Positions 18,603 to 26,946 of a stretch of 64,000 bases of DNA are shown here, piece by piece. The first letter of the stretch is position 1, and each line of letters starts with the position of its first letter. Where the stretch lies: contig NZ_LGRV01000003.1 of the NCBI RefSeq assembly GCF_001278945.1, forward strand, positions 1,240,001 through 1,304,000. The letters are read 5' to 3'. This DNA is from Lysinibacillus contaminans (GTDB lineage Bacteria; Bacillota; Bacilli; Bacillales_A; Planococcaceae). The notes under the pieces were generated by a model. It was not told where the DNA came from. It worked only from the letters and a program-made list of their open reading frames with translations, and searched no databases. The translations under genes and the position numbers were made by a program.

Positions 18603-18934
18603 GTCAAATCCCCCATTTATTTGTTAAAATACCAAATTTTTATTGCTTTTTTAGTGTACCTCTACATTGTATCTCTCACAATATTATTATTCGAAAAACA
18701 CTCTAAAAATCATATATTTCATCCTTTAGTATGAATTTTCACTTGTGAATCCTACTCACAAAACCTATTATCACACTATTTACAGTGTTAATTCACCGCC
18801 TAACGAAGTCTTCTCCCCCTAGCTTTTTCTTTATATAGAAATAACATTTTATTTATTAATCGCTTTTTTGTAGAATTCGCATTATGATAAGGAACGATAA
18901 ATAAGTATTTTTTTGACGAAGGGACGTTTCTTAA
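18603..18934. other. divergent intergenic region
   Basis: This region separates the CuA lipoprotein operon from crcB. It contains the palindrome TTCACttGTGAA (18738-18749) and several CAC/GTG repeats. I looked for the conserved fluoride riboswitch sequence before crcB and did not find it. Confidence 0.4.
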
Positions 18935-19297
18935 ATGAAGCAGTTTTTCGCAGTTGGGGTTGGGGGTTTTTTTGGAGCAATGACTCGCTATGGACTTAGC
19001 AGGGTCATTCCTCAGGAAAGTGGATTTCCTTTAACGACCTTATGTATAAATAGTATCGGTTGTTTTTGTCTAGCTTGGCTTTTCACAAAATATACGAAGA
19101 GAACTCCCCTTATTCTTGCCATCGGTACTGGCTTTCTCGGAGCTTTTACGACGTTTTCAACATTTACAGTAGATTCGCTTTTATTATTTGAACAAGGTAA
19201 ATGGTTTCTTGCAGGCAGCTACATAGCTAGCAGTGTTGGAGGCGGTCTATTTTTTTCTGTTTTAGGTGTCTTCTTTGCAAGGAGGCCAGTACAATGA
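18935..19297 (+). CDS. crcB: fluoride channel subunit CrcB/Fluc (first)
   Basis: This 120-residue protein has four membrane helices and the Fluc signature 'GFLGAFTTFSTFTVDS' (helix 3 break with Phe residues lining the pore), plus 'GGFFGAMTRYGLSR' at the N-terminus. Fluc channels passively export fluoride as antiparallel dimers. The second subunit gene overlaps by 4 nt, so the pair probably forms a heterodimer. The start has AAGGGA about 10 nt upstream, a moderate site. No fluoride riboswitch was seen before it. Confidence 0.92.
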   Translation: MKQFFAVGVGGFFGAMTRYGLSRVIPQESGFPLTTLCINSIGCFCLAWLFTKYTKRTPLILAIGTGFLGAFTTFSTFTVDSLLLFEQGKWFLAGSYIASSVGGGLFFSVLGVFFARRPVQ

Positions 19298-19623
19298 TAC
19301 TCGTAGGTATTGGTGGTTTTTTTGGTGCTCTTATCCGATTTAGCATCGGTAAATACATTGTAAGTTCGTATCCGTGGGCGACTTTTATAATAAATTGTAG
19401 TGGCTCCTTTGCCCTTGGTTTATTATATGGATTACAACCGATTGAATGGCTCTGGCAACTTTTAGGCATAGGATTTTTAGGTGCCTACACAACTTTTTCA
19501 ACATTTGGCTTTGAGGTATTACAGTTACTTGAAAAACATATGTGGCTACAAACGGTAACTTATATTTTCAGCTCAGTTATTCTAGGCATACTTTGCGCTG
19601 CACTCGGCCTTCTTATTGCATAG
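19294..19623 (+). CDS. crcB: fluoride channel subunit CrcB/Fluc (second)
   Basis: The 109-residue protein has the same architecture: 'GGFFGALIRFSIGKYI', an Asn-containing 'FIINCSGSFALGLLYG' in helix 2, and 'GFLGAYTTFSTFGFEVLQL' in helix 3. It overlaps the first crcB gene by ATGA. In Firmicutes such tandem pairs often assemble as antiparallel heterodimers. The retained Asn and Phe residues suggest it is functional. Confidence 0.92.
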   Translation: MILVGIGGFFGALIRFSIGKYIVSSYPWATFIINCSGSFALGLLYGLQPIEWLWQLLGIGFLGAYTTFSTFGFEVLQLLEKHMWLQTVTYIFSSVILGILCAALGLLIA

Positions 19624-19673
19624 AAATTAACATTTAAGCTCTTATTACACTACAACGATGAGGTGATTATTTG

Positions 19674-20018
19674 ATGCAACCAACATCTGAACAACTACAA
19701 GCATTAGAAGCTGAAATAACACTTACCCTACATACTTTAATAGATTTGGAGTTAGAAGATGCCTATTCCGATATGAGTACACACTTTGCTAAACTCCTGG
19801 CCTCTGTCCAAACTGCAAACCTTATTGACTATAAACTAGATTTACTTGTAAACCCTGACCTTTTTGCAACTGAGACACAAATTTTACTCAAAAGTTTGAT
19901 GGAGGCAAAGACGCGTCCCAATAACCGACATAAACTGTTAACCCATCGCATGATTTTAAAAGTATGGCTCCGCAAAAATCAGCGCTTTACAAATGAATAT
20001 TTACCCCAAATGTTTTAA
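19674..20018 (+). CDS. hypothetical protein, 114 aa
   Basis: This is a helical, cytoplasmic protein with no recognised domain. It starts at the ATG 7 nt after GAGGTGAT; the TTG three bases earlier is too close. Residues 5-65 are rich in Leu and acidic residues; the tail is basic ('RHKLLTHRMILKVWLRKNQR'). It follows crcB by 50 nt and ends before a terminator, so it may be in the same transcript. The function is not known. Confidence 0.7.
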   Translation: MQPTSEQLQALEAEITLTLHTLIDLELEDAYSDMSTHFAKLLASVQTANLIDYKLDLLVNPDLFATETQILLKSLMEAKTRPNNRHKLLTHRMILKVWLRKNQRFTNEYLPQMF

Positions 20019-20023
20019 TTAGC

Positions 20024-20063
20024 AAAGGCGCCTTCCTGTCATATTGGAAGACGCGTCTTTTTA
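20024..20063 (+). terminator. terminator after the crcB transcript
   Basis: GGCGcCTTCC pairs with GGAAGaCGC, followed by TCTTTTT on the plus strand. The hairpin carries one mismatch per arm. Confidence 0.65.
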
Positions 20064-20759
20064 TATTATCACCTGTTCTAATACCTCTTTTACCTTACCT
20101 TTTATTATTAAATCAAATTGTATCACTTGCTTTGCTGTGTCTAGATTAATATAGACTGTTTTTCCGTTCGTCATTGAAGGTAACTGATTAACAGGATAGA
20201 CTTCAAGACTTGTGCCGATTACGACAACAAGATCGGCTTCTTCAATAGAGTCTATCACCTTTTTCCAGCTTGCTTGGGGTAGATTTTCACCGAACAGCAC
20301 AACATTTGGACGTAGCTTTCCACTACAACTGCAACTTTGCTTTTGTAAAAATGCAGCCATTTCAGCCCGCTTACCACATCGATGACATCGAATTGTACGG
20401 ATGGAGCCGTGTAACTCCTCTACGTTTTGACTGCCGGCTAGCTGATGAAAACCATCGACATTTTGCGTGGCTACAAGTGATATAAGTCCTTGTCTCTCCC
20501 ATTCTGCTAAAATCTCGTGACCTTCATGCGGTGCTACTTTTTCTAAATTCTCAATGCGCATTTTGTAGAACTCATGAAATAATGGATAATTCCGCTCTAA
20601 TGCCTCAACTGTCGCGACAGTACGTGGATCAATATTTTGCCACCACCCAGATGCCGAACGAAAATCTGGAATTCCACTTTCAGTTGACATACCTGCCCCC
20701 GTTAAAACAACCGTATTTTGAGATACTTTCAACCATTCACTTAATTGTTCAATACTCAT
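20061..20759 (-). CDS. NAD-dependent protein deacylase, Sir2 family
   Basis: Sirtuins remove acyl groups from lysines using NAD. The sequence has the NAD-binding 'LTGAGMSTESGIPDFRS', 'TQNVDGFHQLAG', the catalytic His in 'ELHGSIRTIRC', a zinc knuckle (CHRCG then CSCSG), and 'RPNVVLFGENLP'. The start is the ATG 20757-20759, with GGAGGAG 7 nt upstream; longer readings start in front of that site. At 232 residues it has the usual length. It is SrtN/CobB-like; its substrates are not known. Confidence 0.93.
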   Translation of the reverse strand: MSIEQLSEWLKVSQNTVVLTGAGMSTESGIPDFRSASGWWQNIDPRTVATVEALERNYPLFHEFYKMRIENLEKVAPHEGHEILAEWERQGLISLVATQNVDGFHQLAGSQNVEELHGSIRTIRCHRCGKRAEMAAFLQKQSCSCSGKLRPNVVLFGENLPQASWKKVIDSIEEADLVVVIGTSLEVYPVNQLPSMTNGKTVYINLDTAKQVIQFDLIIKGKVKEVLEQVII

Positions 20760-20845
20760 TTCTATTCTCCTCCAACCTAAAATAATAAGTAGAAATGTAA
20801 AAAAATATCTAAAACATAGTATCACTCACTATAATTTTCCATTAT

Positions 20846-20886
20846 AAAAAAATGCTGTGCCAAATGGAATTATTTTGGCACAGCTT
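20846..20886 (-). terminator. terminator after copA
   Basis: On the minus strand GCTGTGCCAAA pairs exactly with TTTGGCACAGC and is followed by T-rich sequence (A-run at 20846-20852 on the plus strand). Confidence 0.85.
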
Positions 20887-20918
20887 AACTAATACTTCTA
20901 TGTTAATTGTCTATACAA

Positions 20919-23330
20919 TTATTTTAGTTTCACACGTTGTAAACGAAGGGCATTTAACACAACGGATACCGAACTGAATGCCATTGCAGCACCAGCTACC
21001 CAAGGTGCTAGTAATCCTGCAGCTGCAATTGGAATCCCCATTACGTTATAAGCGAATGCCCAAAATAGGTTTTGTTTAATGTTGCGCATCGTTTTACGAC
21101 TCATTAAAATCGCATCAGCAATACTGTTGAGGTCACCACGAATTAACGTAATATCGGCAGCCTCCATCGCCACATCTGTCCCTGTTCCAATCGCCATCCC
21201 GATGTTGGCTGTCGCTAGTGCAGGTGCGTCATTAATACCATCACCAACCATTGCTACTTTTTTTCCTTGAGCTTGTAGTTTCTTCACTTCTTCTGCTTTG
21301 CCCTCTGGTAATACTTCTGCAATAACAGCATCAACGCCGACTTCTTTTCCAATTGTTTGCGCTGTACGTTCGTTATCACCTGTCATCATAATGACCTTGA
21401 TTCCCATGTCTTGCAGTCGACGAATTGCTTCTTTTGATGTGTCTTTAATCGTATCAGCTACAGCTACTAAACCTGCATATTGGCCATTAATCGCTGCTAG
21501 CATCGCTGTTTTCCCGTTACGTTCTAATTCTTCCATTGTTGATATGACATGAGTTATATCAATACTGTATTGTGCCATCAATTTACGTGTACCAATGACA
21601 ACTCCTTGACCTGAAACAGTTGCCTGAACGCCATAGCCTGGAATCGCTTCAAAGAATTGAACATCGTCAAGTTCGATGCCACGATCCACAATTCCTGCCA
21701 CAATAGCCTCTGCTAATGGGTGCTCCGATTGTTTCTCTGCTGCACCAATCAGTGATAAGAATTTTTCTTCTTCCCCATTAACTACGACAACGTCTGTTAA
21801 CACTGGTTTACCATGTGTAACAGTACCTGTTTTATCAACAACTACTGTATCGATACTTTGTGTTTGCTCTAAGTGCTCGCCACCTTTGAATAAAATTCCA
21901 AATTCAGCTGCACGACCAGAACCTGCCATAATGGATGTTGGCGTAGCTAGACCTAATGCACATGGACAAGCAATAACTAATACTGCAATAAACACTTCAA
22001 GTGCTTTTGTAAAGTCACCTGGAGCGACCCATAAAACCCATACAAGGAACGTAATTACGGCGATAGCAACAACGATTGGCACGAAAACGCCTGAAATTTG
22101 GTCCGCTAATCGCTGGATTGGTGCTTTGGAACCCTGTGCATCTTCAACTACTTTAATAATTTGCGCTAAGGCTGTATCACGCCCTACTTTCGTTGCTGTC
22201 ATTTTGATAAAGCCATTTTTATTCATCGTTGAACCATATAAAACATCACCAGATATTTTATCAACCGGTAAACTTTCGCCCGTTAACATTGATTCGTCAA
22301 CAGCTGTTCTACCTTCTAATACTTCACCATCTACTGGAATTTTTTCACCTGGTTTTACTAAAATCGTGTCACCAATAACTACTTCTTCTAATGGAATTTC
22401 TTTTTCTACGCCATCACGTACAACAATTGCTGTTTTGGCTTGAAGACCCATTAATTTTTTAATCGCTTCAGATGAACGACCTTTTGCTTTTGCTTCAAAC
22501 AATTTACCTAGTAAAATCAGTGTAATCAGTACCGCACTTGTTTCAAAATAAAGGTGCGGTCCATGGTGTGTACCTGCAGTTACGATGGCTTGATAGACGC
22601 TGTAAAAGTATGCTGCCGATGTCCCCATCACAATTAGAACGTCCATATTAGCACTGCCATTACGGAGGGCTTTATAGGCACCTACATAAAATTGCTTACC
22701 AATATAAAATTGCACTGGAGTTGCTAGTAACATTTGTACCCAAGGATTCATTAAAAAATCCGGTACATATAAGAACGATGTGAACGAGAAATGCCCTACC
22801 ATCGTCCACAATAATGGTAATGAAAGAATCGCTGATAAGATAAACTTATTTTGTTGTTTTTTTATAGCTTGCTCACGATGGTCCACGGTTTCTTTGTCAT
22901 CTTGCTTTTGATGAGCACCGTACCCTAATTTTTCTACCTTTGCAATGATGTCTGCAATGGTTACTTCCGAAGGGTTAAATTCAATTGTTGCTTTTTCGAG
23001 CGCTAAGTTCACGTTCGCAATGGAAACACCCTCCATTTTATTTAAACCTTTTTCAATACGTGTTGAACACGCTGCACAAGTCATCCCGGTAATATCGAAT
23101 TCCGCTTTTTGCTTCACGACACCGTAGCCAAGCGCTTCTATTTTTTTCTCAAAATCAGCTTCACTTAATTTAGATGGATCGTATTTGATTGAGGATTTTT
23201 CCAGTGCCAAATTGACATTCGCTGTTTCGACACCGTCCATTTTATTTAAGCCCTTTTCAATACGCGTTGCACATGCAGCACATGTCATTCCGGTAATTTG
23301 CAGATTCGCTTCTTTTAGCTCTGAACTCAT
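20919..23330 (-). CDS. copA: copper-exporting P1B-type ATPase CopA
   Basis: CopA pumps Cu(I) out of the cytoplasm. This 803-residue protein has two N-terminal HMA domains with CAAC at 17-20 and 85-88, eight membrane helices, the CPC transport motif in '[12 protein letters not shown]', the phosphorylation loop '[11 protein letters not shown]', the 'SEHPLAEAI' nucleotide-binding motif and '[10 protein letters not shown]'. The ATG at 23330 follows AAGGTGG with about 9 nt; the upstream GTG lies inside the binding site. CopZ and CsoR are encoded just upstream. A CsoR-type operator sits 19 nt before the start. Confidence 0.97.
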   Translation of the reverse strand: MSSELKEANLQITGMTCAACATRIEKGLNKMDGVETANVNLALEKSSIKYDPSKLSEADFEKKIEALGYGVVKQKAEFDITGMTCAACSTRIEKGLNKMEGVSIANVNLALEKATIEFNPSEVTIADIIAKVEKLGYGAHQKQDDKETVDHREQAIKKQQNKFILSAILSLPLLWTMVGHFSFTSFLYVPDFLMNPWVQMLLATPVQFYIGKQFYVGAYKALRNGSANMDVLIVMGTSAAYFYSVYQAIVTAGTHHGPHLYFETSAVLITLILLGKLFEAKAKGRSSEAIKKLMGLQAKTAIVVRDGVEKEIPLEEVVIGDTILVKPGEKIPVDGEVLEGRTAVDESMLTGESLPVDKISGDVLYGSTMNKNGFIKMTATKVGRDTALAQIIKVVEDAQGSKAPIQRLADQISGVFVPIVVAIAVITFLVWVLWVAPGDFTKALEVFIAVLVIACPCALGLATPTSIMAGSGRAAEFGILFKGGEHLEQTQSIDTVVVDKTGTVTHGKPVLTDVVVVNGEEEKFLSLIGAAEKQSEHPLAEAIVAGIVDRGIELDDVQFFEAIPGYGVQATVSGQGVVIGTRKLMAQYSIDITHVISTMEELERNGKTAMLAAINGQYAGLVAVADTIKDTSKEAIRRLQDMGIKVIMMTGDNERTAQTIGKEVGVDAVIAEVLPEGKAEEVKKLQAQGKKVAMVGDGINDAPALATANIGMAIGTGTDVAMEAADITLIRGDLNSIADAILMSRKTMRNIKQNLFWAFAYNVMGIPIAAAGLLAPWVAGAAMAFSSVSVVLNALRLQRVKLK

Positions 23331-23348
23331 GTTGTTTCCCACCTTTTT

Positions 23349-23365
23349 ATACCACGTAGGGGTAT
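23349..23365. promoter_or_regulatory. CsoR-type operator before copA
   Basis: ATACCACGTAGGGGTAT is a 17-bp pseudo-palindrome of the ATACC-N7-GGTAT type bound by CsoR. It sits between copZ and copA. Confidence 0.65.
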
Positions 23366-23405
23366 GTAATTTTGAAAATAGGAGAGTGCTACGAGAGCAC
23401 TCTTA

Positions 23406-23612
23406 TTATTTTATATCGTAACCTTGGTCATCAATTGTTTCTTTAATTTGTTCTAGTGATACTTTTGCTTCATCAAAAGAAACTTCCACTAAACCTTCTT
23501 CTAGGTTCACTTTTACTTGATCAACGCCTGCTAGTGCACCAACGCTACCTTCAACTGATTTGACACAATGTCCACAAGACATTCCTTGTACATTTAATGT
23601 TACATTTTGCAT
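23406..23612 (-). CDS. copZ: copper chaperone CopZ
   Basis: This 68-residue protein is a single HMA domain with the Cu(I)-binding motif M-S-C-G-H-C (C13, C16). CopZ carries Cu(I) to the CopA N-terminal domains in the cytoplasm. It lies 76 nt upstream of copA in the usual order csoR-copZ-copA. A CsoR-type operator is located 42-58 nt upstream of its start. The start ATG has a purine-rich AAAGGAG site. Confidence 0.95.
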   Translation of the reverse strand: MQNVTLNVQGMSCGHCVKSVEGSVGALAGVDQVKVNLEEGLVEVSFDEAKVSLEQIKETIDDQGYDIK

Positions 23613-23653
23613 ATAATTCTCGCTCCTTTTAATTTTGTATTATAGATTAATTT

Positions 23654-23670
23654 ATACAACAACGGGGTAT
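23654..23670. promoter_or_regulatory. CsoR-type operator before copZ
   Basis: ATACAACAACGGGGTAT has the same 17-bp spacing as the other sites; the right half-site is perfect and the left one is weaker. Confidence 0.55.
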
Positions 23671-23712
23671 CTAGAATCTAAAAATATCTCCGTGCTCTAT
23701 AAGATAACTCTC

Positions 23713-24042
23713 TTATTTTTTCATTAACTTTTGAATCGTCACGACTAACTCGTCTAACACATCTTCGTCACCTTCTGACAAACGATCGACCACGCATCCT
23801 TTTAAGTGACCCTCAAGTAAAATCTTCCCTACACTATTTAATGCAGACTGAGTAGCAGATAATTGCGTGATAATATCATCACAATAAACATCCTTTTCAA
23901 TCATACCTTTAATACCTCGAATTTGGCCTTCGATTCGGTTTAAACGATTGGATAAATCTTTTTTGACTTTTTCAGAATGATGACTTTTTCGACAAGACAC
24001 TTCTTCAGCATGACTAGTAACAACTTCTAATATATTTTCCAA
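23713..24042 (-). CDS. csoR: copper-sensing repressor CsoR (first copy)
   Basis: The 109-residue all-helical repressor keeps the Cu(I) ligands Cys54, His79 and Cys83, with the same 25/4 spacing as B. subtilis CsoR (C45, H70, C74). The core 'RLNRIEGQIRGIKGMIEKDVYC' is characteristic. It binds operators in the absence of copper. It starts at a TTG 7 nt after AAGGAGG. A 17-bp operator with near-perfect symmetry lies 34-50 nt upstream, so it probably represses itself as well as copZ and copA. Confidence 0.93.
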   Translation of the reverse strand: MENILEVVTSHAEEVSCRKSHHSEKVKKDLSNRLNRIEGQIRGIKGMIEKDVYCDDIITQLSATQSALNSVGKILLEGHLKGCVVDRLSEGDEDVLDELVVTIQKLMKK

Positions 24043-24075
24043 TCACTCGCCTCCTTAACTTAATTTCATAATACT

Positions 24076-24092
24076 ATACCCGAGCAGGGTAT
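24076..24092. promoter_or_regulatory. CsoR-type operator before csoR
   Basis: ATACCCGAGCAGGGTAT is the most symmetrical of the five sites (ATACCC/GGGTAT). Confidence 0.75.
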
Positions 24093-24200
24093 GTAAAGTA
24101 CTAAGACTCATTTTGAATAAATTTTTAATTCAATCGTCTGAGCCTTGATATAGCTGACTTTACATATACCCTTAAGCTTTGATTTTAAACAACACACCTA

Positions 24201-24515
24201 CTAATGTTTTGCGTGGTCAATTGCTTGATGTAATAGATTCATCACATGGATATCATCACTTGAATAATACAAGGTTGTCCCTTCACGTCTAAATTTTACT
24301 AAACGCAAATTTTTTAAAAACCGCAGCTGATGAGATACCGTAGACTGTCCCAGATTAAGTTCCTCTGTTATCTCATTTACTGAATGTTCTTTGCAGCACA
24401 GTAAATTTAATATTCGAATACGTGTTGGATCACTTAACGCTTTAAATGTCTGAGATACAACAAATAACGTTTCTTCATCTAATTCATGTGAATTAGTTTG
24501 TACTTCTTCTTCCAT
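24201..24515 (-). CDS. czrA: CzrA-like zinc/cobalt-sensing ArsR-family repressor
   Basis: This 104-residue winged-helix repressor has the recognition region '[18 protein letters not shown]'. The C-terminal helix carries the CzrA metal site D88-x-H90-x10-H101-xx-H104 exactly. Zinc or cobalt binding releases it from DNA. Its target is probably czcD, whose upstream region has a matching TATATGA/TCATATA operator. A similar site is at 24551-24569, before this gene. The ATG has GGAGGT 11 nt upstream, which is slightly long. Confidence 0.92.
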   Translation of the reverse strand: MEEEVQTNSHELDEETLFVVSQTFKALSDPTRIRILNLLCCKEHSVNEITEELNLGQSTVSHQLRFLKNLRLVKFRREGTTLYYSSDDIHVMNLLHQAIDHAKH

Positions 24516-24550
24516 TGTTTACGATACCTCCTGTAATAAATGATCCCTTA

Positions 24551-24569
24551 ATATGAGAATATGTTCATG
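24551..24569. promoter_or_regulatory. CzrA-type operator before czrA
   Basis: ATATGAGAATATGTTCATG resembles the ArsR/SmtB-family 12-2-12 operator, with ATATGA and TTCAT arms. Confidence 0.55.
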
Positions 24570-24697
24570 TAACAATTAATATAAAAACTGTACCATAGAA
24601 AGTCAAAGTTAACTACCTTAAGTAGTATATTAAATAAGCATCTATTTCGAAACACACATAAGGTGCACATCAATCGTACACGGAGAAAACTAAATAA

Positions 24698-24747
24698 AAA
24701 AACAAGTGAAAAAAAACTAAATCGTTTCCTCCACCTGTTTTTGTTGC
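24698..24747 (-). terminator. possible terminator after the second csoR
   Basis: On the minus strand AACAGGTG pairs with CACTTGTT across a long T-rich loop and is followed by T. Confidence 0.45.
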
Positions 24748-24802
24748 TCTTATGATTTTCAAATTGCTATTTGAATCGCTAGATAGATCTTACCTCTATG
24801 CT

Positions 24803-25135
24803 TCACTTCTTCATTAGTTTTTGAACTGTTATAAGTAATTCATCTAATACTTCATCGTCACCTTCGGCTAAACGATCAACCACACAGCCTTTTAAATGAC
24901 CTTCAAGTAAAATTTTCGCGACACTATTCAATGCAGACTGAGTAGCCGAGATTTGCGTGATAATATCATCGCAATACACGTCTTTCTCAACCATCCCTTT
25001 GATGCCACGTATTTGACCTTCAATACGATTTAAACGAACAGTTAGATTTTTCTTTACGCTCTCTGGGTGATGACTTTTACGACACGTGACAGATTCTTCT
25101 GTAGATTGATTTAATTCTTCTGTACTTTTTTTCAA
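24803..25135 (-). CDS. CsoR paralogue (second copy)
   Basis: This 110-residue protein is nearly identical to the first CsoR over the core and keeps Cys55, His80 and Cys84. It is the product of a duplication. The TTG at 25135 has GGGGGC 7 nt upstream; the frame stays open further upstream but without a binding site. No 17-bp CsoR operator was found directly upstream. It lies between czcD and czrA. It may act on the same operators or respond to another metal or thiol; this is not known. Confidence 0.9.
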   Translation of the reverse strand: MKKSTEELNQSTEESVTCRKSHHPESVKKNLTVRLNRIEGQIRGIKGMVEKDVYCDDIITQISATQSALNSVAKILLEGHLKGCVVDRLAEGDDEVLDELLITVQKLMKK

Positions 25136-25269
25136 AATAAAGCCCCCTAACTGACTACTTTCTTTATTATACACAAATATGTTGGATAAAATAGTCACAG
25201 GTTCTTCACTACTTCAGATACAAAAAATTCTATTTATTTCACTGGAGATAACTTATCTTCGTTTCTCGC

Positions 25270-26223
25270 TTAATGATGATGGTGGGCATGTGCGTTTGGT
25301 TCATCTGCTTTAGCTGTACATAAAATCGAATTATCATGTTGATGGGCCTCTGTTTCGAGTTGAATCGTTACATGCTGAATATTTTGATGTTGTAAATCAT
25401 GTTCGATTGTACGTAGTAGTTTTTCACTTTCTGCAATCGTCATTTGGTCATCAACAACTAAATGGCAAGACAAAGCATTTAAACCACTTGTAATCGACCA
25501 AATATGCAAATCATGCAGACCTTTAATTTCCTTTGTTTGTTCAATCGTTTTCACAACATTGTCAACATTAACATTTTGAGGTGTACCCTCCATCAATACG
25601 TGTAGTGAAGCTTTTGTTACATAATAACCACTTCGTAACACAAGTACCGCCACAATAACACTTGCTAATGGGTCTGTCCAACCCCATCCAAAGAACATAA
25701 TCAGTAAGGCTGCAAGAATGGCACCAACTGAGCCCAGCATATCACTAATAACGTGAAGGTATGCCCCACGCATATTCAAATTTTCTTCCGTGTCACCGCC
25801 TCGCATCATAATCCATGCTACAAGGATATTCACTGCCAACCCAATACTACTGATGACAAGCATTCCTGTTGTCGCTACTTCTGGCGGATTCGCAAAGCGT
25901 TCAATTGCTTCAAAGAAAATGAAGAGAGCGATGAGTATTAGCGTCACACCGTTAAAAATAGCTGCTAATACTTCAAAACGTTTATAGCCATAGGTTTTAC
26001 TATAGTTGGCTGCCTTTTCCCCAAACGTAAAAGCTACTAATGCGATTCCAAGGGAAACTGCATCACTTAGCATATGCCCTGCATCAGAAAGCAGGGCTAA
26101 ACTGTTCGTCACATACCCCCCTACCGCTTCAACAAACATATAACTAGTAATAATTAGAAATGAAATCAGTAGTACTTTTTTATTTGCACCATGTGCATGA
26201 TTATGATCATGATGACCAGACAT
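25270..26223 (-). CDS. czcD: cation-diffusion-facilitator zinc/cobalt efflux protein CzcD
   Basis: This CDF exporter removes Zn, Co or Cd in exchange for protons. It has six membrane helices, the transport-site motifs 'LLSDAGHMLSDAVS' (helix 2) and 'HVISDMLGSVGAI' (helix 5), and His-rich ends ('GHHDHNHAHG' and 'HAHHHH') that probably bind metal. The cytoplasmic C-terminal domain ('GLHDLHIWSITSG') forms the dimer. Regulation is by the CzrA-like repressor through the operator at 26270-26291. Confidence 0.94.
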   Translation of the reverse strand: MSGHHDHNHAHGANKKVLLISFLIITSYMFVEAVGGYVTNSLALLSDAGHMLSDAVSLGIALVAFTFGEKAANYSKTYGYKRFEVLAAIFNGVTLILIALFIFFEAIERFANPPEVATTGMLVISSIGLAVNILVAWIMMRGGDTEENLNMRGAYLHVISDMLGSVGAILAALLIMFFGWGWTDPLASVIVAVLVLRSGYYVTKASLHVLMEGTPQNVNVDNVVKTIEQTKEIKGLHDLHIWSITSGLNALSCHLVVDDQMTIAESEKLLRTIEHDLQHQNIQHVTIQLETEAHQHDNSILCTAKADEPNAHAHHHH

Positions 26224-26269
26224 ATTAATCCCTCCATCTAATTTCTAAATTAGTTTAATACACAACTTA

Positions 26270-26291
26270 TATATGATTATATGTTCATATA
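26270..26291. promoter_or_regulatory. CzrA-type operator before czcD
   Basis: TATATGA (26270-26276) and TCATATA (26285-26291) form exact inverted arms around an 8-nt centre. This fits ArsR/SmtB repressor operators and lies 47 nt upstream of the czcD start. Confidence 0.7.
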
Positions 26292-26432
26292 TAGATAATA
26301 TATCCCCTTTTATCTATTGTCAATACATATAATTTGAGGGGTATATGGTTTTCATCAACATTAAATCGCATTTAATATGAAAAAACTCTTTATAATTTAA
26401 CATTATTTATAAAAATAAATTTCATTATTTTC

Positions 26433-26449
26433 ATACCTTACACGGGTAT
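26433..26449. promoter_or_regulatory. CsoR-type operator upstream of the decayed copZ
   Basis: ATACCTTACACGGGTAT has the same 17-bp geometry as the copA, copZ and csoR operators. Confidence 0.55.
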
Positions 26450-26620
26450 AGTAATATAACTCCCATAGGGAACAGGTGATTATAATTCACTTACACAGCT
26501 AGAACATCCATTAATCAGGTGATAAACTCACCTTTTATACACCCGTTCTACACCCCTGTGTACAGTGTCTGCAATTATGCTCACTATTATTTGGTGTAAG
26601 GGATTTATCCCCTTAAATAC

Positions 26621-26637
26621 ATACCCCCTATAAGTAT
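26621..26637. promoter_or_regulatory. second CsoR-type operator upstream of the decayed copZ
   Basis: ATACCCCCTATAAGTAT keeps the 17-bp length. The left half is strong; the right half has one change. It sits 30 nt before the pseudogene start. Confidence 0.5.
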
Positions 26638-26666
26638 CAGAATTAAAACAAAAGGAGTTTTTAGAT

Positions 26667-26863
26667 ATGCAAAATATTATATTTAAAGTACAAGGGAGGG
26701 CATGCGGTAGCTGTGTAACCCAGTTGGCAATAGCATGTACAACATTAAAGACATTATAGTAGTTGATGTGGATGTAGCTGAAGTCTTGTGTCAGTGGAAT
26801 AGGAAGAAGCCAAGCAAGAATCGAGCAAATGATTAATGCTAGTAAGCTAAAAGAAAATTTATA
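26667..26863 (+). pseudogene. decayed copZ-like gene
   Basis: An ATG with AAAGGAG upstream opens a frame beginning like CopZ ('MQNIIFKVQG', then C-G-S-C). TAG stops it after 30 codons (26757-26759). Fragments matching the remaining HMA fold follow in other frames, including 'VVDVDVAEV' and, near the end, 'IEQMINA'. Several frameshifts make a functional product unlikely. The promoter region keeps two CsoR-type operators. Confidence 0.65.
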
Positions 26864-26926
26864 ATAAAAAGCACTTTCGACAAATTCAAATTTCGGTTAC
26901 TACAAGTTTTCGAAAGTGCTTTTTCA
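26864..26926 (+). terminator. terminator after the decayed copZ
   Basis: AAAAGCACTTTCGA pairs with TCGAAAGTGCTTTT across a 29-nt loop, with A and T runs on the outside. Confidence 0.75.
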
Positions 26927-26946
26927 ATAGAAAGGTAAATGTTGTT

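Noticed and set aside
18776..18934. Fluoride riboswitch before crcB
   Set aside because: I searched for the conserved GG-GATG...GTTCGCC type core and did not see it.
24165..24180. ATACCCTTAAGC as a further CsoR operator
   Set aside because: The right half-site is missing at the 17-bp spacing.
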